DNA of 14,608 nt from NCBI GenBank assembly GCA_905193765.1, contig CAJJPZ010000047.1:1-14608 (forward strand), in the 5' to 3' direction. The notes beneath the pieces were generated by a model that saw nothing but the letters and a program-made list of their open reading frames with translations, was not told where the DNA came from and searched no databases. The position numbers and the translations under genes are program-made. This DNA comes from an uncultured Eubacterium sp. (GTDB lineage: Bacteria; Bacillota; Clostridia; Peptostreptococcales; Anaerovoracaceae). Positions 1 to 7,036 of the stretch are shown in pieces (the first letter of the stretch is position 1; each line of letters begins with the position of its first letter).

Positions 1-250
1 CGGCTATTTCCATCTCTCTGACTTTGCTTAAGAATGGTTTCATGATCTGAAAATCCCCCTGTACCACTATACCTATCGTGATAAGGAAAAGCACTACGGC
101 ATATACCAGCAGTGACGCTTCTATTTCTGAAGATATATCAGCGCCAGGGTTTTGAAGCCTTGGCGCCATACAGAATTTCCATACAAAAAACAGGGCCAGA
201 AGATTTGCCACCATATATTCAGTTACAAGATACATGAATCTGTTTTTCAT
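1..250 (-). CDS. Sensor histidine kinase of a PhoR type, N-terminal part only (cut by window edge)
   Basis: An open minus-strand frame of 83 codons starts at the ATG at 250 and runs off the left edge. Its start overlaps the stop of the response regulator as ATGA, typical of translationally coupled regulator-kinase pairs. Two hydrophobic segments (about residues 7-26 and 45-64) are separated by a short extracytoplasmic loop of roughly 20 residues, and a cytoplasmic stretch follows. This resembles the N-terminus of membrane sensor kinases with a minimal external domain. No HAMP, PAS, H-box or ATP-binding motif lies inside the window, so the kinase call rests on operon position and topology. Because the operon sits behind a Pho box and a phosphate transporter, a phosphate-starvation sensor is the best guess. 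A different membrane protein is possible but unlikely. Confidence 0.72.
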   Translation of the reverse strand, partial: MKNRFMYLVTEYMVANLLALFFVWKFCMAPRLQNPGADISSEIEASLLVYAVVLFLITIGIVVQGDFQIMKPFLSKVREMEIA

Positions 251-945
251 CTTACTTTATATCCTTTTCCTCTTATCGTCTCTATATACCTGCTGTCGTC
301 ATGTTCTCCGTCGGAGAGCTTCTGCCGGAGGTGTCTTATATGCACATCAACGGTCCTCGTCTCGCCCACATAGTTGATCCCCCACACATTGTTGAGGAGC
401 TGGTCTCTTGAGAATACGCGGCCCCTGTTCTCCACAAGGTATTTCAACAGCTCGAATTCCTTAAGCGTCAGGTCTATTACCCTGTCGCCTTCCCTCACCT
501 CATGCCTGTCGACGTTTATCGTGAGATCGCCCACCGAAAGTACTGTATCCGAGCTGTCTTTGTGCACATGATCTGCAGTATTCTCGTACCTGCGCAGCAC
601 GGCCTTGATCCTCGCCATCATTTCACGGATACCGAAAGGCTTCGATATATAATCATCTGCACCGTATTCCAGGCCCATCACCTTGTCGGTCTCCTCAGTT
701 TTGGCTGTTATTATTATTATAGGCGTTTCACTGCCTTCATCGCGCAGTTCCCTGCATATCTCATATCCGTTCTTTTCAGGAAGCATGATGTCAAGGAGTA
801 TCAGGTCGGGCTTCTCACGGTGTACCATGGTTATACCCATGATCCCGTCTTCAGCTGCCACAGCTTCATATCCGTTGGTTTTGAGATTGTACAGTATGAG
901 TTCTCTTATATTCGGCTCATCTTCTATTACAAGAATTTTTTTCAT
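247..945 (-). CDS. phoP: OmpR/PhoB-family response regulator (phosphate regulon type)
   Basis: This 232-residue protein has a receiver domain (about residues 1-120) and a winged-helix DNA-binding domain (about 133-232). Receiver residues are all present: acidic pocket E8/D9, phospho-acceptor D52 in LLDIMLP, T80 and K102 in the SKPF motif. The C-terminal part carries the HIRHLRQKL recognition-helix region and the terminal wing RGKGYKVR. Length is normal for PhoB/PhoP. An AAAGG ribosome site lies about 8 bases before the ATG. It follows a Na+/phosphate cotransporter gene by 51 bases with no terminator between and overlaps the kinase start by ATGA, so the three genes probably form one operon read from the Pho box at 2770-2797, which implies autoregulation. 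The PhoP assignment within the OmpR family comes from this context; domain architecture alone would not separate it from other OmpR regulators. Confidence 0.88.
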   Translation of the reverse strand: MKKILVIEDEPNIRELILYNLKTNGYEAVAAEDGIMGITMVHREKPDLILLDIMLPEKNGYEICRELRDEGSETPIIIITAKTEETDKVMGLEYGADDYISKPFGIREMMARIKAVLRRYENTADHVHKDSSDTVLSVGDLTINVDRHEVREGDRVIDLTLKEFELLKYLVENRGRVFSRDQLLNNVWGINYVGETRTVDVHIRHLRQKLSDGEHDDSRYIETIRGKGYKVR

Positions 946-996
946 GACATTTACCTTTTTTGTTCAAATCAACTATATATATGTAGTATAACATAA

Positions 997-2673
997 TTAT
1001 TCAGACTTTTCCACAACATTGTCTTCTACAGCTTCAGCAATATTGTTGCAGTAATCTCCTATCTTCTCGATATTATGTACTACGTCTGTGTATATCACAG
1101 TGAATTCAGGCGAACATTTACCGTCGCTGATACGTTTCATATGATGCAGGCGCAATTCACTTTCAGTCCGGTTCATCTCTTTTTCCATGATACGCACGTC
1201 ACCGGCTATCTCATGACTGCATTCCTCCATTGCCTCGATGCTTTTTGCAGCCATTTTCTTTGCCAGATCGAAGCATCCGCATATCTCGCCGTACGCTTCC
1301 TCAGAGAAATCGTACGAGTTTTTTATTTTTTCATCTGCAAATTCCGAAATGTTCTTACAGTGATCTCCTATATGCTCTATATCAGCCGCTATATGAAGCA
1401 GGCCTGAAACCTTTGCAGACTGCTCCTCTGTTATGGTATCTGCAGTGAACATCCCCGCAAGGTAATTCACTATATGTTCCTGCAGTACATTCACATTTTC
1501 TTCCGCCTTCTTTACTTTATCTGCAGCTTCTCTGTCTCCGCCTACGAATGCTTTCTGCGCATCCCTGATCATAGTGAATGTCATCTCTGCGAGCCTGATT
1601 ATCTCCTTTGTTGCCAGGTGTATCGCAGCAAACGGTCTGTCAAGTACATTGTGATCCAGGAATATCGGATCCGACGGCATCCTCTCAAGTTCTTTTCCCG
1701 GAACTATCTTTGTAACGACTTTTACGAGTATCCCTATTATCGGTATGAACAGTATCGTATTGAAGATGTTGAAGCAGGAATGTGCATTGGCTATCTGTCT
1801 CGATATCACATCTATCTCGGCTCCATCCGGTGATATGAACTGTATGAATTTTGCATAATAAGGTATGAACCATATGAAGATAAATGTTCCTGTGATATTG
1901 AAAACTACATGTGCAGCCGCAGTCCTTTTGGCTGCCAGTGATCCTCCTATTGAAGCAAGTACAGCTGTTATAGTTGTTCCTATGTTGTCGCCGAACAGGA
2001 TCGGCAGTGCACCCGTCAGCCCTATTATGCTTGTCACGCCGTCAGGACCTGCTGTAGACGCCAGATTCTGGAGTACAGCGATAGTAGCTGAACTGCTCTG
2101 CACTACCACCGTCATCAGTGTTCCCAGAAGTACGCCGAGAACAGGTATGTCATGCACCTGCGTCATCAGATCTATGAAAACAGGTGATCCTGCGAGAGGT
2201 TTCATGGCATCTCCCATTATGTTTATGCCAACGAAAAGCACACCGAATGCAAATATCGTCTGACCAAGATATGAGAGGAATTCCTTCTTCTTCAGGAAGA
2301 AATACATCACGAACCCTACTGCAACGAACGCCCACGCATAATCCCCTATGCTGAATGCGATCAGCTGCGCTGTTATCGTAGTTCCTATATTGGCTCCGAG
2401 TATTATGCTTATAGCCTGTCTGAGGGACATCAGCCCTGCACTTACAAATCCTATGACCATTACAGTTGTGGCGCTGCTGCTCTGGAGCACAGCTGTACAC
2501 AGCGCACCGGCAAGAACGCCCAGCACCGGGTTTCTTGTAAGCAGCGCCAGGATATTTTTCATCCTCTCGCCTGCTGATTTCTGGAGACCGTCACTCATAA
2601 GGTTCATTCCATATATGAACAGAGCCAGTCCTCCGAGCATCGTGATTATCATTTGTGCTGTTTCCGAATTCAT
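997..2673 (-). CDS. nptA: Na+/phosphate cotransporter with C-terminal PhoU domain (paralogue 1)
   Basis: This 558-residue integral membrane protein belongs to the NptA / Na-Pi cotransporter II family and imports inorganic phosphate with sodium. The membrane part (about residues 1-325) contains the inverted repeat hallmark: QSSS at 64-67 and again at 192-195, each followed by a hydrophobic helix, plus GANIGTT and GDNIGTT segments. From about 345 to the end is a cytoplasmic PhoU-like helical domain with repeated acidic motifs such as HIGDHCKNI and KIGDYCNNI, fitting a metal-binding three-helix repeat. Length is usual for the family. The start is set by AAGGAGA about 6 bases before ATG. A Pho box lies upstream, and the response regulator follows downstream without a terminator. 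It is roughly 60% identical by eye to the next transporter, showing duplication. Transport direction and ion are inferred from the family. Confidence 0.92.
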   Translation of the reverse strand: MNSETAQMIITMLGGLALFIYGMNLMSDGLQKSAGERMKNILALLTRNPVLGVLAGALCTAVLQSSSATTVMVIGFVSAGLMSLRQAISIILGANIGTTITAQLIAFSIGDYAWAFVAVGFVMYFFLKKKEFLSYLGQTIFAFGVLFVGINIMGDAMKPLAGSPVFIDLMTQVHDIPVLGVLLGTLMTVVVQSSSATIAVLQNLASTAGPDGVTSIIGLTGALPILFGDNIGTTITAVLASIGGSLAAKRTAAAHVVFNITGTFIFIWFIPYYAKFIQFISPDGAEIDVISRQIANAHSCFNIFNTILFIPIIGILVKVVTKIVPGKELERMPSDPIFLDHNVLDRPFAAIHLATKEIIRLAEMTFTMIRDAQKAFVGGDREAADKVKKAEENVNVLQEHIVNYLAGMFTADTITEEQSAKVSGLLHIAADIEHIGDHCKNISEFADEKIKNSYDFSEEAYGEICGCFDLAKKMAAKSIEAMEECSHEIAGDVRIMEKEMNRTESELRLHHMKRISDGKCSPEFTVIYTDVVHNIEKIGDYCNNIAEAVEDNVVEKSE

Positions 2674-2751
2674 CTCTTATCTCCTTCTTCAAATTTTAAT
2701 ACAGAATTTACTGATCGGTTTTTACAGTCAAATGATATATGTTATATCCTA

Positions 2752-2797
2752 TGTATAAAAGCACATGTAAGTTAAATAAAAGTTAAGTTTGTGTAAA
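2752..2797 (-). promoter_or_regulatory. Pho box and promoter in front of cotransporter paralogue 1 / phoP operon
   Basis: On the plus strand, hexamers AGTTAA (2770-2775), AGTTAA (2781-2786) and TGTAAA (2792-2797) sit exactly 11 bases apart. Read on the minus strand they are TTTACA-N5-TTAACT-N5-TTAACT, matching the TTAACA-like direct repeats bound by PhoP in Bacillus. A -10 candidate TATACA (2757-2752, minus strand) lies 12 bases beyond the last repeat. There is no good -35 box, as expected for an activator-dependent Pho promoter. Binding by the encoded regulator is inferred. Confidence 0.72.
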
Positions 2798-2814
2798 CAC
2801 GTCGCCATGCATTC

Positions 2815-2855
2815 AAAAACACACCGGAAACCGCATCATCTGCGTTCCGGTGTGC
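2815..2855 (-). terminator. Rho-independent terminator of cotransporter paralogue 2
   Basis: A long inverted repeat pairs CACACCGGAA (2820-2829) with TTCCGGTGTG (2845-2854), with further pairing of CGCA/TGCG inside. On the minus strand it is followed by TTTTT (complement of 2815-2819). It lies about 50 bases after the stop of the 2904-4589 gene and before the Pho box of the next transporter, so the two transporters form separate transcription units. Confidence 0.85.
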
Positions 2856-2903
2856 CTGATCGTATCTGTCCTTATACCTGAACCATGTCCTGCATGACAC
2901 AGA

Positions 2904-4589
2904 CTACTCTGCATCTACCTTGAGATTTATCTTATCCATCACGACGTTCGCTATGTTTTCACAGCTGTCGCCTATACGCTCTATATTGTGTATGACATCA
3001 GTATATATGACCGTGAATTCCGGTGAACACTTTCTTGTATTGAGTCTTTCCATATGATGTTCTCTGAGTGTCTCCTCAAGCGTATCGAGTTCTACCTCCT
3101 GATCCTTTATAACATAGGCAAGATCAGTATTTCCGGTCTGCAGAGCCTTGATAGCATTGCTGACCATTTTTGATCCATGATCGAAACACTGATATATCTC
3201 AGCATACGCTGTATCAGAAAACTCATAGCTATTTTCTATCTTTTCAACTGCGAATTCTGTGATATTCTTGCAGTTATCACCTATATGCTCAACATCAGAT
3301 GCCACATGCAGCAGCCCTGAAATAGTCCTTGCCTGATGCTCTGTCACCGTCTCTATCGAAAATATAGATGAAAGATATTTAGTTATGGCATCCTGAAGAT
3401 GATTTACGATATCCTCAAGCTCCATCACCTTATCCGCAGATTCAAGGTCATTTCCCAGGAATGCTTTTTTAGTCTGGACGATCATCTCCGCAGTTATCTC
3501 AGCCATCCTGGACAGCTCTCTGGTTGCGAGATGTATCGCTGCGAATGGCTGTTCCAGTACATTGTAATCAAGATATACCGGTTTCATAACATCATACTCC
3601 TCGGCTTTGCTGTCTGGGATCAGTTTTGTTACAAAAGCTGCAAGTACACCTATCAGCGGCAGGAACACTATAGTCGTTGCCACATTGAAACTCATATGAG
3701 CATTTGCTATCTGACGCGATATCACATCCAGCTCATCTCCCGATGGTGATATGGCCGCCACGAAATCAGCTATATATGGTGTAAACCATATGAACAGCAG
3801 CGTCCCCACAAGATTGAATATCATATGGGAAAGGGCTGTACGTCTGGCATTTACTGTTCCTCCTATTGAAGCCAGTAGTGCTGTCGTTGTAGAACCGATA
3901 TTGGTTCCGAACAGGATAGGTATGGCACCGGTCAGTCCTATGATACTGCTGACTCCGTCAGGTCCTGCTGTCGCTGCAAGATTCTGGAGCACTGCGATCG
4001 ATGCCGAACTGCTCTGGACCACTGTCGTCATGACAGCTCCTACTATGATACCCAGGAACGGCATGTCAGCTACCTTGAGCATCAGTTGCGAGAACATCTG
4101 GCTCTGTGCCAGCGGCTCCATTGCAGCAGCCATTATATTAAGCCCTGAGAAAAGTATTCCAAAAGCAAATATCGCCTGTCCGAAATCAGTGATTTTCTCA
4201 TGATCACGTATGAAAAAATACATTATGAAGCCGACTATGACGAAGGCCCATGAATAATCTCCTATGTTGAATGCAACAAGCTGAGCTGTTACACATGTGC
4301 CTATGTTCGCGCCCATTATTATACTTATGGCCTGTCTCAGGTTCATCAGATTTGCGGAAACGAAGCCTATGACCATGACAGTCACGGCACCGCTGCTCTG
4401 GAGTACCGCCGTTGCCGCTGCACCAGCCAGCACGCCTATGAATACGTTTCTTGTGAGGAGCGCCAGTATGCTCTTCATTTTTTCTCCTGCAGCTTTCTGC
4501 AGTCCCTCACTCATAAAGTTCATACCGTATATGAACAGTGCCAGTCCGCCAAAAAGCTGCAGTGCAATCTTCAATGCTTCTAAATTCAC
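2904..4589 (-). CDS. nptA: Na+/phosphate cotransporter with C-terminal PhoU domain (paralogue 2)
   Basis: This 561-residue paralogue of the 997-2673 protein aligns with it over its whole length without gaps in the first 200 residues. It has the same NptA membrane part followed by a PhoU-like domain (about residue 350 to the end, with HIGDNCKNI and RIGDSCENI metal-binding-type motifs). The second signature motif is intact (QSSS at 192-195), but the first reads QSSG at 64-67, and GANIGTC replaces GANIGTT. It begins with GTG, chosen because GGAGAG lies 4 bases upstream and the start lines up with the paralogue. A strong TATAAT -10 and two sets of Pho-box repeats lie upstream; a hairpin terminator follows. 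It may differ from paralogue 1 in affinity or coupling because of the motif change; that is inference. Family assignment is secure. Confidence 0.92.
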   Translation of the reverse strand: MNLEALKIALQLFGGLALFIYGMNFMSEGLQKAAGEKMKSILALLTRNVFIGVLAGAAATAVLQSSGAVTVMVIGFVSANLMNLRQAISIIMGANIGTCVTAQLVAFNIGDYSWAFVIVGFIMYFFIRDHEKITDFGQAIFAFGILFSGLNIMAAAMEPLAQSQMFSQLMLKVADMPFLGIIVGAVMTTVVQSSSASIAVLQNLAATAGPDGVSSIIGLTGAIPILFGTNIGSTTTALLASIGGTVNARRTALSHMIFNLVGTLLFIWFTPYIADFVAAISPSGDELDVISRQIANAHMSFNVATTIVFLPLIGVLAAFVTKLIPDSKAEEYDVMKPVYLDYNVLEQPFAAIHLATRELSRMAEITAEMIVQTKKAFLGNDLESADKVMELEDIVNHLQDAITKYLSSIFSIETVTEHQARTISGLLHVASDVEHIGDNCKNITEFAVEKIENSYEFSDTAYAEIYQCFDHGSKMVSNAIKALQTGNTDLAYVIKDQEVELDTLEETLREHHMERLNTRKCSPEFTVIYTDVIHNIERIGDSCENIANVVMDKINLKVDAE

Positions 4590-4641
4590 TTTTCTCTCCG
4601 TTTTTCTTAATCAACTGTAATAATCAATACTTTACATTTCC

Positions 4642-4707
4642 ATTATATTGTTAAGCGATTATTAAAAAAAGCGCCCAAATGTTAAGTGAATGTTAAGATT
4701 ACGTTAA
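4642..4707 (-). promoter_or_regulatory. Pho boxes and promoter in front of cotransporter paralogue 2
   Basis: Plus-strand hexamers TGTTAA (4680-4685), TGTTAA (4691-4696) and CGTTAA (4702-4707) are exactly 11 bases apart; on the minus strand they read as TTAACA/TTAACG repeats of a PhoP box. A second pair, TGTTAA (4649-4654) and TATTAA (4660-4665), also 11 apart, lies close to a perfect minus-strand -10 TATAAT (4647-4642). No recognisable -35 hexamer is present. The three-repeat box begins only a few bases after the stop of the upstream CpaE-like gene, with no terminator between, so some read-through into the transporter is possible. Confidence 0.78.
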
Positions 4708-4710
4708 GAA

Positions 4711-5880
4711 CTAACAAACCCGCGGCTCCGTAAGTCTCTTTGTTATCATATCAACCTTGCTTCCGAAATCATTTTCCAGAATGATCTTCCTCACTTTACC
4801 TGCGCGGATTATACTGTTCGTCTTCCCTATGTATATACCGGTATCTATCATCGATTCCCCCTGCGCCAGGCTGTCTGTCACAGCTTCCCGCCGGTTCACC
4901 TTGTTCCTCACTTTAAGTATCTTTTCAGTTATGTTCTCACCGCACCGCAGCATCAGATGCTGAAGGAACTGTTCTTCCCTCCTGTCATTGACATTTCCAG
5001 CTGTCACGAAGCAGATCTTTTCCGCCATCTCTGCACAGGTCAGAGCTGCGTCGTCCAGCCGGTCTCCGGTGTCGGTCACTATCGCATCATAACGTCCGCT
5101 TTCTATAAGCGCTGAAAGCAGGATAACGGTTTCCCTGCTTTCCAGCCCGGCCAGCGGATTCCTTCCTCCTGATGGTGCGAAAGCCTCTATCCCGAATTCG
5201 TCCCTCACGATATAGCTTTCCAGGAAACCTCTCTGACGCGGTCCGCATATATCACTGAGATCCCGGGATACACAGCTTCCTGTTCTGTTCTCCCTGAACA
5301 GCGTATACAGATAGTGGCTCAGAGGGCTTATGCTCCTCACATTCTCTATGAATTCACCTGTGGGCTCGATATCCTCAAAAGAAAGATACAGCACTTTGGC
5401 TCCATGGAACCTGCTCAGATCCTGACATACAGCCATTGCCAGGGTCGTGCATCCGCAGCCTCCGGCACATGATGCAAAATCAAAAAGCCGCACATTGCTT
5501 TTCCTTATATTCACAGGTTCTCTTCCCGTCAGGCAGGCATATATCTCGAACAGATTCCCTACCATTATCTGCGCTGAATCATACTTGTATATGCTGAACC
5601 GCTTGTCCTTATGATCTCTGACAGCCATGGACGGCTTCTCCGTCATCATCACAAGATTGCCCCCGTATACTTCGGATACTTCCGTCCCGTCCCACAGTAT
5701 AAGATCATATTCCTCAGAAAGAGTACGGTTGTCGCTGTATATATGCTCCACGATCTCAGTGAAATTCTCTTTCAGTATCACTTTTATTATGAATGTCCTG
5801 CATACACTGAGCAGAGAAAGTCCGAGAGCACGCCCGTATTCACGGTCATCCGTGATCACCGCTACAGATATGTTTTCCAT
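4711..5880 (-). CDS. Orphan CpaE/MinD-like protein with degenerate P-loop
   Basis: This 389-residue protein has two parts. Residues 1-120 resemble a degenerate receiver domain (acidic D11/D12 and an ILWD strand at D64). Residues 130-389 match the deviant Walker ATPase fold of MinD/ParA/CpaE, with a Walker-B-like strand IVTDTGD and an NKVN strand near residue 328. The P-loop region (about 137-146) reads SCAGGCGCTT: the signature lysine is alanine and the P-loop lysine is cysteine, so ATP hydrolysis is doubtful. CpaE proteins position type IV/Tad pilus machinery, but no pilin, CpaF or Tad genes are here. The start has AAAGGAG 5 bases upstream, and TTGACA/TATTTT promoter boxes lie at 5962-5934. 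The stop lies a few bases before the Pho box of the phosphate transporter. Fold assignment is good; function is unknown. Confidence 0.7.
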   Translation of the reverse strand: MENISVAVITDDREYGRALGLSLLSVCRTFIIKVILKENFTEIVEHIYSDNRTLSEEYDLILWDGTEVSEVYGGNLVMMTEKPSMAVRDHKDKRFSIYKYDSAQIMVGNLFEIYACLTGREPVNIRKSNVRLFDFASCAGGCGCTTLAMAVCQDLSRFHGAKVLYLSFEDIEPTGEFIENVRSISPLSHYLYTLFRENRTGSCVSRDLSDICGPRQRGFLESYIVRDEFGIEAFAPSGGRNPLAGLESRETVILLSALIESGRYDAIVTDTGDRLDDAALTCAEMAEKICFVTAGNVNDRREEQFLQHLMLRCGENITEKILKVRNKVNRREAVTDSLAQGESMIDTGIYIGKTNSIIRAGKVRKIILENDFGSKVDMITKRLTEPRVC

Positions 5881-5933
5881 CGGAAGCTCCTTTCATTGCT
5901 GTGATTATGTGTAAAATATTTTCCTTAATTGTA

Positions 5934-5980
5934 AAAATAACACATATTACATATTTTGTCAACATATTTGTCAAAATATG
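5934..5980 (-). promoter_or_regulatory. Promoter and inverted repeat in front of the CpaE-like gene
   Basis: On the minus strand, -35 TTGACA (5962-5957) is followed after 17 bases by TATTTT (5939-5934). A second TTGACA lies 12 bases upstream (5974-5969). The region is framed by a perfect 9-base inverted repeat, CATATTTTG (5950-5958) and CAAAATATG (5972-5980), that covers the -35, a typical place for a repressor operator. The promoter is well supported; the operator role is inference. Confidence 0.6.
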
Positions 5981-6010
5981 CCTGCCGAATCATACACTGC
6001 TCCTGTATCT

Positions 6011-6703
6011 TCATCCGATACGTTTCCTCAGCTCTCCTATGGCCTGCGACAGACCGCCCACCTCGTCTATTATCCCTGTTTCCACAGCCTCCCTGCCGAA
6101 CAGCACTGTGCCCACATCATTGGACATGTTGTCGTTGCAGTTCATGAGTCTGACTATCTCTTCGCGTTTCGCTCTGGAATGTCCCGTTATAAAATCCACC
6201 ACACGTTCCTGAGTCTTTCTCATATAATCGAAGGTGGTTTCTGAAGTGATGACTATTCCTGTCGTTCTGATCGGATGGAGCGTCATGGTGGCTGTAGCTG
6301 CTATAAATGAATAGTCCGTAGCTGTGGCCAGCGGGATACCTATGCTGTGTCCTCCTCCCAGCACAAGAGACACTGTCGGTTTTGAGATCGTGGATATCAT
6401 CTCCGCCAGTGCAAGCCCTGCCTCAACATCCCCTCCTACGGTGTTCAGGACAACGAGAAGGCCTTTCAGAGCAGGATTCTCCTCGACAGCTATGAGCTGA
6501 GGGATCAAGTGTTCATATTTTGTCGTTTTATTATCTGCCGGAAGCACGCTGTGACCCTCTATGCTGCCTATGATGCTTATATACTGAAGATCGCTGTCAA
6601 AGCCAGCGCCTGTGGAGAGCAGTCCCAGTTCCCTTATCAGCTCTTTTGCCGCTTCATCCTCAGCATTTGTCTTTTTTTCTTTTTCCTGTTCTTTTTCCAT
6701 CAT
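6011..6703 (-). CDS. tepA: TepA-like ClpP-family serine protease
   Basis: This 230-residue cytoplasmic protein has the ClpP/crotonase fold of the TepA (YmfB) group. The catalytic triad is visible: Ser120 in GGGHSIG, His143 in TLHP and Asp196 in SNDVGT, with the family's VGTVLFGREAV stretch after it and VLNTVGGDVEAGLAL forming the oxyanion-side strand. Residues 1-20 are a charged, Lys/Glu-rich extension. TepA in Bacillus is linked to sporulation and protein secretion; its substrates are not firmly known. Two consecutive ATGs exist (6703 and 6700); GAGGAG is spaced better for the second, so the protein may be one residue shorter. It is divergent from the YmxH gene 54 bases away. A ClpX partner is not encoded here, and TepA members generally lack the ClpX-docking features of true ClpP. 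Confidence 0.85.
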   Translation of the reverse strand: MMEKEQEKEKKTNAEDEAAKELIRELGLLSTGAGFDSDLQYISIIGSIEGHSVLPADNKTTKYEHLIPQLIAVEENPALKGLLVVLNTVGGDVEAGLALAEMISTISKPTVSLVLGGGHSIGIPLATATDYSFIAATATMTLHPIRTTGIVITSETTFDYMRKTQERVVDFITGHSRAKREEIVRLMNCNDNMSNDVGTVLFGREAVETGIIDEVGGLSQAIGELRKRIG

Positions 6704-6720
6704 ATTCTCCTCTTCAAAAT

Positions 6721-6738
6721 AATAATATTAATATTATT
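6721..6738. promoter_or_regulatory. Perfect 18-base AT palindrome in the tepA-ymxH divergent gap
   Basis: AATAATATT (6721-6729) is followed directly by its exact reverse complement AATATTATT (6730-6738). It sits in the 54-base gap between two divergent start codons. Being made only of A and T it could simply be overlapping -10 elements, or an operator for coordinate control of both genes. Promoter boxes cannot be assigned with confidence. Confidence 0.4.
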
Positions 6739-6757
6739 TACAGTTAAGGAGGGTATT

Positions 6758-7003
6758 ATGCTGTTAAGTGAAGTAGGTAACAAGGAAATCGTAGATATGT
6801 CCACCGGGACAAATCACGGCCAGCTGTGGGACGCCGAGATGGTATTTGACAGGAAAACAGGTAAAATAAAATCGGTACTCGTGCAGAACAGCCAGAGTAC
6901 CGGACTTTTCAAAAAAGGTTATATGGATCTGCGGGAACTGCCCTGGAGCAGTATAGTCATCATCGGCGATGACATGATAATCTTCAAAAGCGATCAGTGC
7001 TGA
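6758..7003 (+). CDS. ymxH: YlmC/YmxH-family PRC-barrel sporulation protein
   Basis: This 81-residue protein is a single PRC-barrel domain of the YlmC/YmxH family, which occurs widely in endospore formers and is of unknown molecular role. Recognisable features are the opening LLSEVGNKEIVDMSTG, the turn VFDRKTGKIKSVLV and the ELPWSSIVIIGDDMI ending typical of the family. Length is usual (about 80-90 residues). The frame is open upstream, but the start at 6758 is fixed by AAGGAGGG 5 bases before the ATG and by the family's normal N-terminus. In Bacillus, ymxH lies in the same neighbourhood as dpaA, asd, dapG and tepA, so its pairing here with a TepA-like gene repeats a known association. No clear terminator separates it from the convergent mtnA. 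Confidence 0.85.
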   Translation: MLLSEVGNKEIVDMSTGTNHGQLWDAEMVFDRKTGKIKSVLVQNSQSTGLFKKGYMDLRELPWSSIVIIGDDMIIFKSDQC

Positions 7004-7036
7004 CAGCCTGATCTGATATGCCCCGTTTTTTGACGG

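Noticed and set aside
972..987. Near-palindrome ACTATATATATGTAGT between the transporter and regulator genes
   Set aside because: It is AT-only in the centre and lacks a U tract or promoter spacing, so it does not support a terminator or an operator.
1007..1015. TTTTCCACA resembling a DnaA box
   Set aside because: It lies inside the end of a coding sequence, where its codons encode the normal C-terminus, and it is isolated.
1865..2263. Plus-strand open frame opposite the Na/Pi cotransporter
   Set aside because: It is antisense to a clearly conserved gene, has low-complexity composition and no ribosome site; similar frames opposite the second transporter and ogt were dropped for the same reason.
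6992..7031. Hairpin GATCAG/CTGATC followed at a distance by a T run, as a ymxH terminator
   Set aside because: The stem includes the end of the coding sequence and the T run starts more than 10 bases after it, so it is not a convincing intrinsic terminator.
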